NCBI GenBank assembly: GCA_037903475.1
Contig: JBAJFG010000475.1
Location: 186,001 to 250,000, forward strand
Origin: Ancylostoma caninum
Lineage: Eukaryota > Nematoda > Chromadorea > Rhabditida > Ancylostomatidae
Length of the DNA: 64,000 nt
Reading direction: 5' to 3'
Positions 23,891-34,299 of the stretch are shown here, piece by piece. Each line of letters starts with the position of its first letter. The first letter of the stretch is position 1. The notes below the pieces were generated by a model. The model saw only the letters and a list, made by a program, of their open reading frames with translations, had not been told where the DNA came from and did no database searches. The translations under genes were made by a program, and so were the position numbers.

Positions 23891-24060
23891 AATATGACCT
23901 GTTCTACACATTCTGATTTGTTTGTAGTCTAAGTGACTACTGTACATTACGAGAGCTAACAAGTCAGAGCATTCTGAACGTGTCAGCTAGCAAGTCAGAA
24001 CGTGAAGGACAGGTTATATCATCGACTTAGACCAAGTGCCCCCCCCCCCACTCCATTTTT
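23891..24060 (+). mobile_element. MITE-A copy, right half
   Basis: It resumes at AATATGACCTGTTCTAC and ends in CCAAGTGCCCCCC followed by CTCCATTTT, the mirror of the left terminus. It is nearly identical to the reverse complement of 27241-27440. Confidence 0.85.
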
Positions 24061-24479
24061 GACATGATGTACATATTCAACACCTCTAGTAACACTCGTA
24101 GAGAAGCGTTGACTAAAAAATTGTTTTTCGGGCTGCCAAAATCGAAGAGTGTCGTTTTTTGGCGAAACTGATTCATTTATCAGAACGATAAACAATTACC
24201 CATTCCAAATACAAGCATGACGATGGGAAAAACCGACCCCCAATAACCCCCCCCCCCTATTCTCTCGTCCACCCCACCTTTTCACGACCCCTTTCCCTCT
24301 GCCCCGCATGTTTTCTCTGTACACTGAGCATTTTCAAGAAAGAAGACACAAACGAAACACATTAAAAGCCCAAAATTGGAACTAAAACGATCTTGAAGTT
24401 GATATTCAACCTTCCTAATCCGATCGGACCAGACAGCGAGCAAGAACGATCACTTCATGACGTGTCAAAACAGGATTGA

Positions 24480-24552
24480 TTAGCAGCGCATGCGAGAAGT
24501 TGGTTTCAGCGCTGGCATTTGAGCGCTCACGGGTTCAACCCCCGGCGCCTCC
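24480..24552 (+). other. tRNA-like (SINE-type Pol III promoter) module, left arm
   Basis: TAGCAGCGCATGCGAGA resembles an A box, and GGGTTCAACCCCC is close to the B-box consensus and can form a T-arm. The expected 5' acceptor strand complementary to GGCGCCTCC is missing, so this is not a complete tRNA gene. It looks like a tRNA-derived SINE head or pseudo-tRNA. Confidence 0.5.
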
Positions 24553-24835
24553 AAGAAATTTTTGCACGAGTCAGAACCGCTTCAGAATCTAGTGTGAAGT
24601 AGAGAGGTGGAAAGCTTGAAAATGAAGGAAGGGAAGCGAAATCGATTGATTACACATGCGAGAATTCGCCTGCATGATCCTCCAGTTTGAGGAAAACTAG
24701 GGTGAATTCGACTTCGTACTGAAGTTCTCTGATTCGAAATCAACAGATGCATTCCAATGTGCACATAGGCGACGATCAGCTCTTTCTTTTCTCGGAGTTT
24801 CAATTTTCTAGATCACCATATGTTCTTGGGACCTC

Positions 24836-24884
24836 GATGGGAAATCGATGGGAAATTTGGCGAATTTCCCATCGATTTCCCATC
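24836..24884. repeat. Perfect 22-bp hairpin with 5-nt loop
   Basis: GATGGGAAATCGATGGGAAA plus TT pairs exactly with its complement at 24863-24884 around the loop TGGCG. It lies within the foldback element. Confidence 0.9.
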
Positions 24885-25456
24885 TAAATTGCGGGAAAAC
24901 GAGCGAACTTCGTGGAGCCAGATTCTGTACTCAAGTGGGAAATTCCCCAACCTAAAACTCATATAAGAAAAGTTTCCGCGATATCTGCAATCTGCTTCTC
25001 AGTGATTTCCCAAACAGATTTACTCCATTTTCACCATCTCTTCAAATTGCGAGGTTTTCACTTCTTCAACTCCCATGAAGAGAGTTTACCTTTTACTGGA
25101 ATCCTCCTGTTTGAGTGAGTTAGATGGGAAATTTCGCCTCAAAGACCCGAAAATTTGAAAAATTTCCCATCGAACTCCCAAAAAAAATATGAAGTTTTGG
25201 AAAACTGAAACTCTGATAAAAGATAGAGTTGATCGTTCTCTATGAACACGTTGAAAAGCATTTGCTGCTTTCGAGTCAGAGAAGTTCAGCGAAATGTCTA
25301 AGTCAGCCTACTATTTCACGTTCTGACGGGCCCTGCAGGCGAATTCTCGCATGTGAAACCGATCGATCACGCAACCAACACTTCATTTTTTAACATTTCC
25401 ACCGTCTTTACTCCACACTTGATTCTGGAGTAATTTCGACCCTTGCAAAATTCTAT

Positions 25457-25517
25457 TGAAGACGCCGGGAATCAAACCTGTGGGTGCGCTGAAGCCGATT
25501 CCTCTTATACGCTGCCA
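25457..25517 (-). other. tRNA-like (SINE-type Pol III promoter) module, right arm
   Basis: Read on the minus strand, TGGCAGCGTATAAGAGG fits an A box and GGTTTGATTCCC fits the B box closely. The spacing and the segment between them (ATCGGCTTCAGCGC) match the left-arm module. A closed acceptor stem is not evident. Confidence 0.5.
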
Positions 25518-25876
25518 ACCTGTCCTGTTTTGACACGTAGCTGACATGGTGATGCATGCTGGCAAGTGCGGACCGTCATTTGTCACAATGTCATAAAACA
25601 AACATGAATTTACTTTTAATGGCCAAAGCCGCCCCTCTACTTACCTCATCCTCACCTCTCCAATACGACCCCCCTGCCCTCCCCAGTCCCCTCCCTTATG
25701 ACCCACTCATGGGAAATTCCCATCGGACGCTTGTCCCTGTTACCGATATGCATTTGGTGGCGCGCCCCTCTATGAATTTAAAAACACCATGAACGACTAT
25801 AAAGTGAATCTGTTGAGTGTAATAAAAAATTACTCATGCGTGTATATGCGAACAAAAGCCCTTGGCATACTTCAAT

Positions 25877-26235
25877 CGACGCGATTTGGTCGCCGCGACT
25901 GAGTTTTGCACGAGCGATTCAGTCACGGCGACTGGGTCGCGCTCTTGGGCATACTCCCTTCAATGATTGGCGACAGCACTGAATCATTTGCTGGGTTGAT
26001 CCCACTAGAATTTCGATATTTAAGATTGATTCACGTTTGTTTCCCGTACCGTACGGTAGTAAGCTGGTAAACAAAGCTTTCTACGTTTGAATTGTGGCTT
26101 CTGATTGATTTTGAAAAGCTGTTTTAGCGTTTCGAACTGGTTCTAATTCCCTATTTCACCTACTGAGCATAATTATTGCTTTTTTTTTTCTTGGAATTTT
26201 AGTAAAAAGCACAATTTGAAGGTATGCGAAGTCGG
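25877..26235 (+). repeat. CGACGCGATTTGG repeat module (copy 1, 5' part)
   Basis: It begins CGACGCGATTTGGTCGCCGC and includes TTTCGATATTTAAGATTGATT. It continues after a MITE insertion at 26471-26620. A diverged collinear copy is at 30778-31240, and a short third copy at about 40562-40600. The function or class of this repeat is unknown. Confidence 0.7.
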
Positions 26236-26470
26236 GGGGGGGGGTGGAGTTGGGGGGGGGGCACTTGGTATAAGTCGATAATATGACCTGTCCTGCACGT
26301 TCAGGCTTGTTAGCTGACACTTCCAGAACGCTCTGATTTGTTAGCTGTCTTAATGTACAGTAGATACCTGAAATGCAAACTAGTTATCTGAAATGCAAAC
26401 AAGTCAGAACGTGCAAGACATGTCATATTATCGACTAATACCAAGTGCCCCCCCCCCTTCTCCAACGCCA
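26236..26470. mobile_element. MITE-A copy inserted in the palindrome spacer, with target duplication
   Basis: Inverted termini read GGGGGGGGCACTTGGTATAA on the left and its complement (ending CCAAGTGCCCCCC) on the right. The two arms pair through GTCGATAATATGAC and GAACGTGCA. CGAAGTCGG occurs on both sides (about 26228-26236 and 26469-26477), a likely 8- or 9-bp target duplication. The copy at 30778-31240 lacks the insertion, which confirms the ends. Confidence 0.8.
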
Positions 26471-27240
26471 TTTTACCCGAAGTCGGTTATAGAGAAGGAA
26501 TAGGAAATCACTCTGAAATACTGGACTTTGGAGGGAATTAAGAGGATATTACGTAGAAAAAGAGAAAGGTTTACACATATTCTCATCGAGTCTCGAGAGT
26601 CTGTTATAGTAAGAAACCCACATGTGAATAGTAAGAAACCCACAAATGAATCGAAATAAACGAAATCTCTAAGAAAAAGAAGCAAAAAACTGAGCGAGTC
26701 AGTCGCGTCGCAACGTCTAGACCTAGCGACGCGATCGCATGAGAAATGAGGAAAATCGCTGAAGACTCACAAAATGAAGTATGCCCAGGTCACAATTGAC
26801 AAGCGATCTGGTCGTCACACCATTCCTCATGAATCTTAAATATCGAAATTCTAGTAGGATCAGCCCAGCAAATGATTCAGTGCTGTCGCCAATCATTAAA
26901 TGGAGTATCCCCAAGAACGCGACCCAGTCGCCGCGACTGAATCGCTGGTGCAAAACTCAGTCGCGGCGACCAAATCGCGTCGATTGAAGTATGCCCAGGG
27001 CTTTTGTTCGTATATACACGCATGAGTAATTTTTTATTTCCACTCAACGGGGCGCGCCACTAAATGCATATCGTTAATAGTAATTTGGAATGGGTAATTG
27101 TTCATCGTTCTGATAAATGGATCAGTTTCGTCAAAAAAACGACACTCCCCGATTTTAGCAGCATTTTAGCAAAAACAATTTTTTAGTCAACGCTCTACGA
27201 GTGTTACTAGAGATGTTGAATATGTACATCATGTCGAAAA

Positions 27241-27455
27241 TAGAGTTAGGGGGGGGGGGCACTTGGTCTAAGTTGATGATATAACCTGTCCTTCACGTTC
27301 TGACTTGCTAGCTGACACGTTCAGAATGCTCTGACTTGTTAGCTCTCGTAATGTACAGTAGTCACTTAGACTACAAACAAATCAGAATGTGTAGAACAGG
27401 TCATATTATCGACTTATACCAAGTGCCCCTCCCCCTCCCTAACTCCATGTTACCC
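27241..27455. mobile_element. MITE-A copy in the right arm, intact
   Basis: It runs from AGAGTTAGGGGG through CACTTGGTCTAAGTTGATGA to the complementary terminus CCAAGTGCCCCTCCCCC and AACTCCATGTTACCC. It is the reverse-complement counterpart of the LINE-split copy in the left arm. Confidence 0.85.
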
Positions 27456-27786
27456 GTATATCATAGCATACACTCTCTACCGTAACCTCATTGTAGTGGG
27501 GTTACGGTAGTTACAGAATAGAAAAGTAATCTCTTAGAAACTTCTGTAACATCACAGTTTGGTTATTTCACACGCTAATCACGATTATCGTGGTTTTGGC
27601 AAAAACAGGGGAATGGGTTGCGCTCATTCAGAAATTAGTGACGATACATTCGGCGAGGTTCGTCTGGCAACCTCGCAGGTGAGTTTGCCAACAACCCAGA
27701 CAAATAAAGGCCTCAAATATTAGGGTGTAAAATTATAAACGCACGCACCCTTTTTCATCTCTGTTAGAGTGTCATTGAAGAGATAT

Positions 27787-28489
27787 TAAATAAATATAAA
27801 AATATTAAAATAAATAAGATACAATAATAATTAAGATATTAAATAAATATATAAATATTAGATATTTCCATATGAACTTGTCTGAGGAGGATTCATAACT
27901 ATGGGAGCGTATGTCGCGGCTATAGTAGCAAGTTTAGGAATGCAAGCGTGAGATCAAGAACTACTATCAGACAAAGCTTACAGTGCTCTTTGCAACGCCC
28001 TATAGATTTCGGGCCTCCATTTTTTACGCTCCGCAATGAGAATACCCAGTTCACATTTTCTTTCTGTTTCATTTTCGCCAAGATCCAAGTAGAATCTATA
28101 AAAATGACAAATAGATGAAATTCAGGTAAGTCGGAAACGCTAGGAAATAAACCTCGAACTTGTCAAGTCCACTCTGCTCGGGTCCTTGATCTCATTACGG
28201 CCATAGCCGATCATGTCCTCGGCAAATCCTAAACACAAGTCTTACATGCCTATGGATATCTCTTACATGCCGTTATGAGCGGCCAATTTCAACTCTGCGC
28301 AGGGGTATCTTTCACATGGCTTTAGTACTTGTGAACAACACAGTGTAACTAATGCTGTGCGAATAATCACCTGAAATGATTCAAGCTTCACGTTGCTGAG
28401 ATAGTCCAACAGATGAGCTTCTGCTTCAATGTACAGAGAGGAAGAAGAGGGGGGGGGTCAACTGAGACACAAATGAGTGGGTAGCGTGC
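27787..28489. other. AT-rich intergenic sequence
   Basis: 27787-27860 is a low-complexity ATTAAATAAATA run. The rest shows no convincing exon or repeat, apart from a G-run near 28450. Confidence 0.4.
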
Positions 28490-29070
28490 CCCTACTCCAC
28501 CGGTAGACGTGCATCTTGATGTTTTCCCCACTACTGGGCCACGGCGGACCCATTCTCCATTCGTGGACACGTATCCTAGCATTCCCCCCCCCAAATGGGA
28601 ACCATGCGGACCCATTATCCATCCATGGACATGTATTCTGGCATTTTCCCCACTAATGGGAACCATGCGGACTCACTCTCTATCCGCGCACACGGATCCA
28701 GGCGCTTTCCCCACTTCCGGGCCAGGGAAGACCCATTCTCCATTCATGGATCTGTATCCTGGCGTTCCTCCCACTATTGGGCCAGGGCAGACCCAAACCA
28801 TCGATGGGACCCATGCCCCAGTGCTTTCACCATTATTGGGCCCCCTGCGGATCCATTCTCCATCGATAGATCCGTACCCTGCCGTTTTCCCCACTATTGT
28901 GCCACGGCGGACCCAATCCCCATCCGTGGACTCGTTCCCTGGCATTTCCCCACTAAAGGGTTCCTGCGGACCCAGTCTCCATCGATGGACCTGTATCCTG
29001 CCGTTTTCCACACTATCGAGCCACCCTTTCTCGATCTGTGGATACCCATCCTGATGTTTTTGTCAACTAC
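28490..29070. repeat. Minisatellite of about 59-60 bp units, 9-10 diverged copies
   Basis: Each unit follows the pattern CCCCACTATTGGGCC, GCGGACCCATTCTCCAT, TGGAC, then GTATCCTGGCGTTTTC. Open frames on both strands are repeat artefacts. The layout (CCCCACT, GCG-ACCC, TGGACC, CC-GGCGTTTC) matches the 60-bp unit found at seven other places between 32660 and 47690, so this is a diverged branch of the same family. Confidence 0.85.
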
Positions 29071-30024
29071 GGGGCTCCGGCACATCAGTCGGTCATCAGT
29101 GCACCCGCACTGTTTGTAAATCCTGAAAAAATGGAAGAAGTTAGGAAATATTTAGAAAGTTTGATCAATTGCACAACTGGTTCCAGAAAATGTCACAACA
29201 GCTCATAATCACGTGTTCTTCGTTCGTTCATCCTGTGTATTTGATTGTACTGCCCTTCTTAGAAACAGACGGATCCTCAAGCTGCATAATCCCCATGGGA
29301 CCTCAATAATGAGAGGTGCGCAAGGAGCACATCCTACATAAGTAAACCGAGTGAACCCTATCGGTACGGCTTCCACTCATCCTTTCGAAGTGTTCCAAGA
29401 TTGAGTGCAGTTACGGACGAAGCTCCATCAGAGGGACGACTCTGCTCCGTACATTGCTGCCATGCACAGTCAAATCGTTGTAAACACTGTCTCGCCCGGA
29501 GTGCTCGAGACCGCTAGACGCGGTCCCGCCGCGAAATCCCGAATGCATCCTACTTCCACCACGTCCATGCACCTATGACGAAACATCGGCCGAATGCCCC
29601 GTCAGCTGCGCATCCTCGCGAGCCACAGTCTATAATCGAGCCTCACGGCTAAATTATGCGATCACGTGCTATTCCCCCTACGGCTGCGCTCTAGAAAATT
29701 TTGTTGCACTACCATGATTTATATAAGAGGATATCTATTACGAGTCTGATCATCTGACTGAAGCTGGACTCTTATGCTATTTTTGGTTCTCGTTATGCTG
29801 TCAGGTGAGATGTTTCCCACCTACGGCCCTCCTCAACCATCAGAAACTATTGTTTTTTTGGATTTTCCTTCTACCTGGCGCCAGAGGGCTTCCATTTCCA
29901 AAGCTGACCCTTCGGATACTTTCCACTAAGTGTGGGCGCTGGTGCACCCTCATCGAACTGGGCATCTCTTCCTTAGCATCGTTGTCAGCGAAGGACGCCT
30001 CCTTTCCCTTTGCCATTAATTGAC
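29071..30024. other. Intergenic sequence, nothing recognised
   Basis: No gene, array or transposon terminus could be supported here. Confidence 0.4.
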
Positions 30025-30077
30025 CCTTATTTCTGCATCTTCTCCTCATTGTGTTAGGAGAAGATGCAGAAATAAGG
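30025..30077. repeat. Perfect 22-bp hairpin with 9-nt loop
   Basis: CCTTATTTCTGCATCTTCTC plus CT at 30025-30046 pairs exactly with 30056-30077 around CATTGTGTT. It could be a transposon palindrome or a small-RNA precursor; the stem alone does not decide. It lies in intergenic DNA. Confidence 0.9.
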
Positions 30078-30256
30078 AGCCCCGTTCAACTACTCTGGTA
30101 ACTGCGCAGCAGTTACGTGTGAGTTGGGACTTATTCAAAAAAGTATTGCAAGTTGTTCGCCATAATTTTCTGCAAAACGTCTAGGCCGATATGAAGTGTT
30201 AGCAGAGCCTTGCGCCCTCTTCCCTATCCCCCACCCTCAAAAGACGTAAGCATGGG

Positions 30257-30385
30257 CGGCCCGCGAACATGCTCCGCCTACTAAATCGGCACGCGGGCCA
30301 GCCGCGAACAAGCCCCGCCCACTAAATCGGCACGCGGGCCGGCCGCGAACAAGCCCCGCCCACTAAATTGGCACGCGGGCAGGCG
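30257..30385. repeat. Three tandem units of about 41 bp, GC-rich
   Basis: Units share GCCGCGAACAAGCCCCGCCC followed by ACTAAATCGGCACGCGGGCC, with few differences. Nothing coding is seen. Confidence 0.85.
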
Positions 30386-30680
30386 CTGGGCCTGAATCCG
30401 CCCGCGGAAGGCCCTCTAGAATTGCCTGAGTACATGTTTTATCTCACACTGTGGGATTTGAGCATAAACCTACGAATAACAAGTCTGCAATCACTCGCAA
30501 TATTGTCGTAATCAATCAAATACAAGGAAGCAGTACACCCCATTTATAGGGCGATTCTGCCATAAGCAAGTCGTTAGCAACGCTGTCATGAATCAGGTAC
30601 TTCGTATTCCTTCAAAAATTGATGGAGAGTAGAAACACAAGTTGGCATGTCATCTCAGACAATTTCGGCAACAAATCCCA

Positions 30681-30760
30681 GGGTAAAATGGAGAGAGTGT
30701 GGGGGGGGGGCACTTGGTACTGATCAATAATATTACCTGTCCTACATGTTCTGACTTGTT
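30681..30760 (+). mobile_element. MITE-A half copy (left terminus only)
   Basis: GGGTAAAATGGAG, a G-run, CACTTGGTACTGATCAATAA and ACCTGTCCTACATG match the left end of MITE-A. The right half is missing; the sequence passes almost directly into the CGACGCGATTTGG module. Confidence 0.75.
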
Positions 30761-30777
30761 TTCATTTCATTTAACTA

Positions 30778-31240
30778 AGCGACGCGATTTGGTCGCCGCG
30801 ACTAGGTTCTGCACGAACGATACAGTCGCCGCGACTGGATCGCGTGCTAGGGTATACTTCATTTAATGAATGGCGACGGCATTGATTCACTCACTGGACT
30901 TGTCCCAATGAACCTTTGATATTTAAGCTTCATTCACCCTTTTTTTCTCTTACCTAGCGGTAGTAAGGTGTGATGAAAAGCTTTGTACTTGGGAATCTTG
31001 GCTTCCAACTGGTTTCGAAAGAGCATTTCAAACTCACTATTCTCTGTTTGATCTAGTGAGCATAATTATTGTGTTATTTTTTGGAATTTTGGAAGAACGT
31101 CCACGATTCGAAGGGATGTGGATTTGATTACGAAGAAAGAGTAGGAAATCACTCTAAAATACTGCAGTTTGGGAACAAATTAAGAGCACACTACTTGGAA
31201 AAAAGGAAAGATTTACATATATGCCCATCAACTCTCGAGC
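30778..31240 (+). repeat. CGACGCGATTTGG repeat module (copy 2, uninterrupted)
   Basis: It is collinear with 25877-26235 plus 26471-26620: GATATTTAAG, GAGCATAATTATTG, GGAATTTT, then AGTAGGAAATCACTCT and AAATACTG in the same order, at roughly 75-80 percent visible identity. It shows the empty site of the MITE-A insertion at 26236. Confidence 0.75.
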
Positions 31241-31254
31241 GGTAAACCTTCAAA

Positions 31255-32400
31255 AGTGAAAATCCCACATACTCAGACAATTCCGGAGGCAAACCCCATT
31301 CCAACAGCCGGCAAATCCTCGACGAAACGTTTGAAGGAGGACCAATAGCGGACAAACAGCGGGCGGAACCATGTATGTTGCGGGCCAAACGCGCTGTCGG
31401 GCCAATCGCGGACTGAACGCAGAATCACTCGGGCTGATGCACCACCGGGGTGTAGGTCGTATGGCGCAATTCTTCGGGTGGCACTATAGACAGACTGAAT
31501 CTGGGCGCGCTACTACCACCCGATTACGGTCATGCGTCGCGGTTTGCCTGGATCTGCCTGAAGGGGCAACTCGTCCGCCTTTCATCGATTATTATCCTAC
31601 CGTGAAAGAAGCCTACACAGTTGCAGATACCTCTATGTAACGAACCTCTGAAACAATGTTTCAATTCTACATGCGTTGCACTTCTACATAGAATCGATAG
31701 AGTTTTGACGAAATTAATCTACACATAGACCAATTTGACATCAAGTGTTCAACTTAATGGGAGTCGTTCCTAGCACCCCTGAAGTATATAGCTTCAGAAA
31801 GCCACAAGTTTGGATAATTCAGTTACTTAGCAGTTTGAAAAATCTACATATTGAAAGTGTTTGTTTGGTCGTTTCGAAAAGCTTTTTATTCGAATTGTAT
31901 AATCTGTGGGCTTTCGTAAAAATTTCCTAGTTTTGGACAGTGCATTCGCTAGAGTATTCAGATAAGCTTGATTTTCGAAACGTTCGTGTATAGGTATGTC
32001 CTAAAAAACATCAGAAGTACCGCTAGTTTAAAGTTCTTCTCTACGATATGATGATTGCTGAATGGACGAGTTGCTATGCCATGCAGATCCAGGCAACCGT
32101 GATGCGAGACAGTATACCGGGTGGTAGGAGTGCGCTCAGATGCCGTTTGCCATCCGCAGAATCGCGCCATACGACCGCCCCCCGCACCACCGTCAGGGTT
32201 CGGCCCGCTATGTGAAGAGTGTCTAGCATCGGCTCGCTTTCCGCGGCCACTGACCGCCGGCAAATATCTCCAAAAAGCGGCCTGAACGACTACTCAGACA
32301 ATTTCGGGTGCAAATCCCGTTCCGAACGAGCGGGCGGCGAGGGTCGGACCGAGCGTTTGGGTGGTTTTGCCCGAGAAGTAGCCGCGTTCAGGCCGCCATG
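31255..32400. repeat. Foldback-like repeat with GC-rich arms
   Basis: The stretch 31370-31600 is similar to the reverse complement of 32045-32250 (shared blocks GGCAACTCGTCC, GGATCTGCCTG, ATGGCGCAATTCT), around an AT-rich centre. The flanks share ACTCAGACAATT(C/T)CGG with GCAAAYCCC. Part of the left flank is repeated inverted at 36470-36720. Class unknown. Confidence 0.55.
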
Positions 32401-32659
32401 AGCCCGCAAACGATCAGGCGTTACTGCTCCTAAGCCAGCGCAAAAGGCAGCATTCTCCACAATTACCTGTCAGTTGGATACCTACACCGTGACAATCTCT
32501 GGCAGCTTGGTCACTGCTGGCGCACAGTCTCGCACGGATGAGCGCAGGGTTCGACACCACTAATCCACAGTGATTCACCGGAGCACAAAAACAACATAAA
32601 TATGGAAATTCTCATCAGAATTACGAAAAGATGGCTGTTTGCAATGTCCGTCCACATTT

Positions 32660-33279
32660 TTGTAGTGTTGCCGGCGTCCAAAAGTGAGGAAACGCCTGGA
32701 ATCGGGTCCAACGGTGTGATAAGGGTGCGCCGGCGTCCAAAAGTGGGGAAACGTCTGGAGTCGGGTCCAACGGTGTGATAAGGGTGCGCCGGCTTCCATA
32801 AGTAATAGGAATTCGCTAGGCGGGTCTATTTCTGCATGAGGGGTACGCGTATACCGTTCTACCTGAATCACCTAGATTTACATTGTTTCCATTGGTATCC
32901 GTGTTCTCTTCCCACTCCGTTTGTGTGTGAACGAACCACTCCTTCCTATCCGTTTATATACACCGGTGGACCCTTACCACTTGAATTACCACAACAACCA
33001 GTTGAGCCTAAATCATTTCAAGATTACATTTGCACTGAATTGGTTACACTCAGTTCTTCACGGGCACTAACTTCGCTCGCATGGAAGAGCATAACTTCGT
33101 TTATATGGGGGAGAGCCACCACCTACGGGATCAAGGGTTTCTCAGGAGAGCGATAGAACAGATTTTACCAATCCATTTACGCTTTTGTGTTTGCTTTCAA
33201 CGTGCAGTATGCGAGCGAAGCGAGTACCAATAGAAGTCTGGAAGTCCGGCTAAGGCCGGACTTCCAGACTTCTATTGGT
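32660..33279 (+). mobile_element. Partial copy of the hairpin-ended minisatellite element
   Basis: Two 60-bp units (32660-32805; core GGCGTCCAAAAGTGGGGAAA) are followed by the unique stretch found again at 45490-45985. It includes CAGTTGAGCCTAAATCATTT and GAGCATAACTTCGTT(T/C)ATATGG. It ends in a nested hairpin (33226-33279). The head part of the element is at 33734-34165 instead, so the locus is rearranged. Confidence 0.75.
33226..33279. repeat. Perfect 25-bp palindrome with 4-nt loop (element-end hairpin)
   Basis: 33226-33250 pairs without mismatch with 33255-33279 around TAAG. The inner stem GTCCGGC/GCCGGAC and outer AGTCTGG/CCAGACT recur at 45949-45985, 34705-34739 and 47414-47449. Confidence 0.95.
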
Positions 33280-33429
33280 TTTCGGGATTTGCCCCCGAAA
33301 TTGTCTGAGTACATATTTCGGCTCAATAGGGAAATGGCTCGGTCGGAATGGTCGGTACGTGGTACTGCGCACCTGATAAAAGATGAAGGCAACACCGGTA
33401 TGGAAGAGATCAGCAGCATGGATGGCCTA

Positions 33430-33703
33430 CTCAGAACCCCAAAAACAAGTTTCTGATCGCATCCGAAACTTGCTTCTCCAAAAGCTTGTTGACAAGTTGT
33501 TTTCACACTTCCTTGCCGACAAGTTGTTCGCCCAAAAAGCTTGTCGACAACTTGTTTTCAACAACGAAGCAGTGAAAACAAGTTGTCGACACGCTTTTCG
33601 GGTGAACAACTTGTCGGCAAGGAAGTGTGAAAACAACTTGTCAACAAGCTTTTGGAAAAGCAAGTTTCGGATGCGATCAGAAACTTGTTTTTGGGGTTCT
33701 GAG
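33430..33703. repeat. Near-perfect foldback, arms of about 130 bp
   Basis: The left arm, from CTCAGAACCCCAAAAACAAG to GTCGACAACTTGTTTTCA, is complementary to the right arm, from TGAAAACAAGTTGTCGAC to CTTGTTTTTGGGGTTCTGAG, around a loop of about 12 nt. Each arm also has internal ACAAGTTGTTTTCACACTTC-like repeats. It looks like a foldback MITE; no coding capacity. Confidence 0.9.
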
Positions 33704-33733
33704 CAGTGGATAAAGCAGCGGACTCTCAGTCAT

Positions 33734-34165
33734 CATGACTTATAATAAAGGGCTTAGTCTGTCACGTGTGTGTGTGGGTGTGTGTGGAACGAAATTCCCT
33801 AATTGGTCAGTGATGTTGATTGCGATGTCAACATGATGATAGAGACGGGTATGGTGTGGTTCAAAGAATGAAGAGAAGCTCCCACGGGAGGGAAAGTGGA
33901 GGGCGACGGCTCTACCGCGGTTTGGAAGATGCGCCTGCCTCAGAAAGTGGAGAAACGCTGTGAGGAGGATCCAACGGTATGATAAGGGTGCAGGGTTCGC
34001 AGGCGTCCAAAATTGGGGAAACGTCCGGAATCGGGTTCAAAGGTGTGATAAGGTGCGCCGGCGTCCAAGAGTGGGGAAACGCCCGGAGCAGGGTCCAACG
34101 GTGTGATAAGGGTGCGCCGGCATCCAAGTTGGGGAAACGCCGGAGTCGGGTCCAAAAGTCTGGAA
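33734..34165 (+). mobile_element. Hairpin-ended minisatellite element, head part with about four 60-bp units
   Basis: It starts CATGACTTATAATAAAGGGC and matches 45095-45300 at roughly 85-90 percent by eye. It then enters four units of the GGCGTCCAAAAGTGGGGAAA repeat (33935-34165). Confidence 0.8.
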
Positions 34166-34299
34166 TTTGGCGCTGTTATGTGTTTTTAGAAGCTAGCAAA
34201 ACGATCGAAGTCTATCACATAACACTGCCGGCGCACCATTATCATGATGGACCCGTCTCCCGGGAGCTTCCTACCTTTTAGGCACAAATTATCACACCG

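Larger units (their letters stand above)
24211..25734. mobile_element. Foldback element (about 1.52 kb) with tRNA-like modules in both arms
   Basis: The ends are imperfect inverted repeats: ACAAGCATGACGATGGGAA on the left, and its diverged complement around 25715-25734. Further inside, both arms carry GTGTCAAAACAGG, a tRNA-like module and CAGAATC(T/A)AGTGTG(A/G)AGTA, in opposite orientation. The interior is rich in GGGAAATTTCCC motifs, with a perfect 22-bp hairpin at 24836-24884. It interrupts the left arm of the big palindrome; the right arm shows the uninterrupted state near 27085. Confidence 0.75.
18696..27786. mobile_element. Large imperfect palindrome (about 1 kb arms) made of nested transposons
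   Basis: The sequence from 18696 inward is the reverse complement of the sequence ending at 27786. Outer arms: 18696-19026 and 27456-27786. Both include AGGCCTTTATTTGTCTGGG and GCGAGGTTGCCAGACGAACC. Next comes one MITE copy per arm (19027-19074 joined to 23891-24060; 27241-27455), then a middle stretch (24061-24210; about 27085-27240), then an inner stretch with GACGCGATTTGGTCGCCGCG (about 25741-26020; 26849-27085). The left arm is interrupted by a LINE and a foldback element; the right arm is not. The spacer 26021-26848 is single-copy apart from another MITE. Visible identity of the outer arms is above 95 percent. No target duplication was found at the outer ends. Confidence 0.8.

Noticed and set aside
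28509..29119. Overlapping open frames of 90-180 codons on both strands
   Set aside because: They come from the 59-60 bp minisatellite (unit length near a multiple of three) and show only repeat-derived residues.
33383..33745. Open frames of 78-120 codons on both strands with repeated residues
   Set aside because: They are two readings of one foldback sequence and mirror each other.
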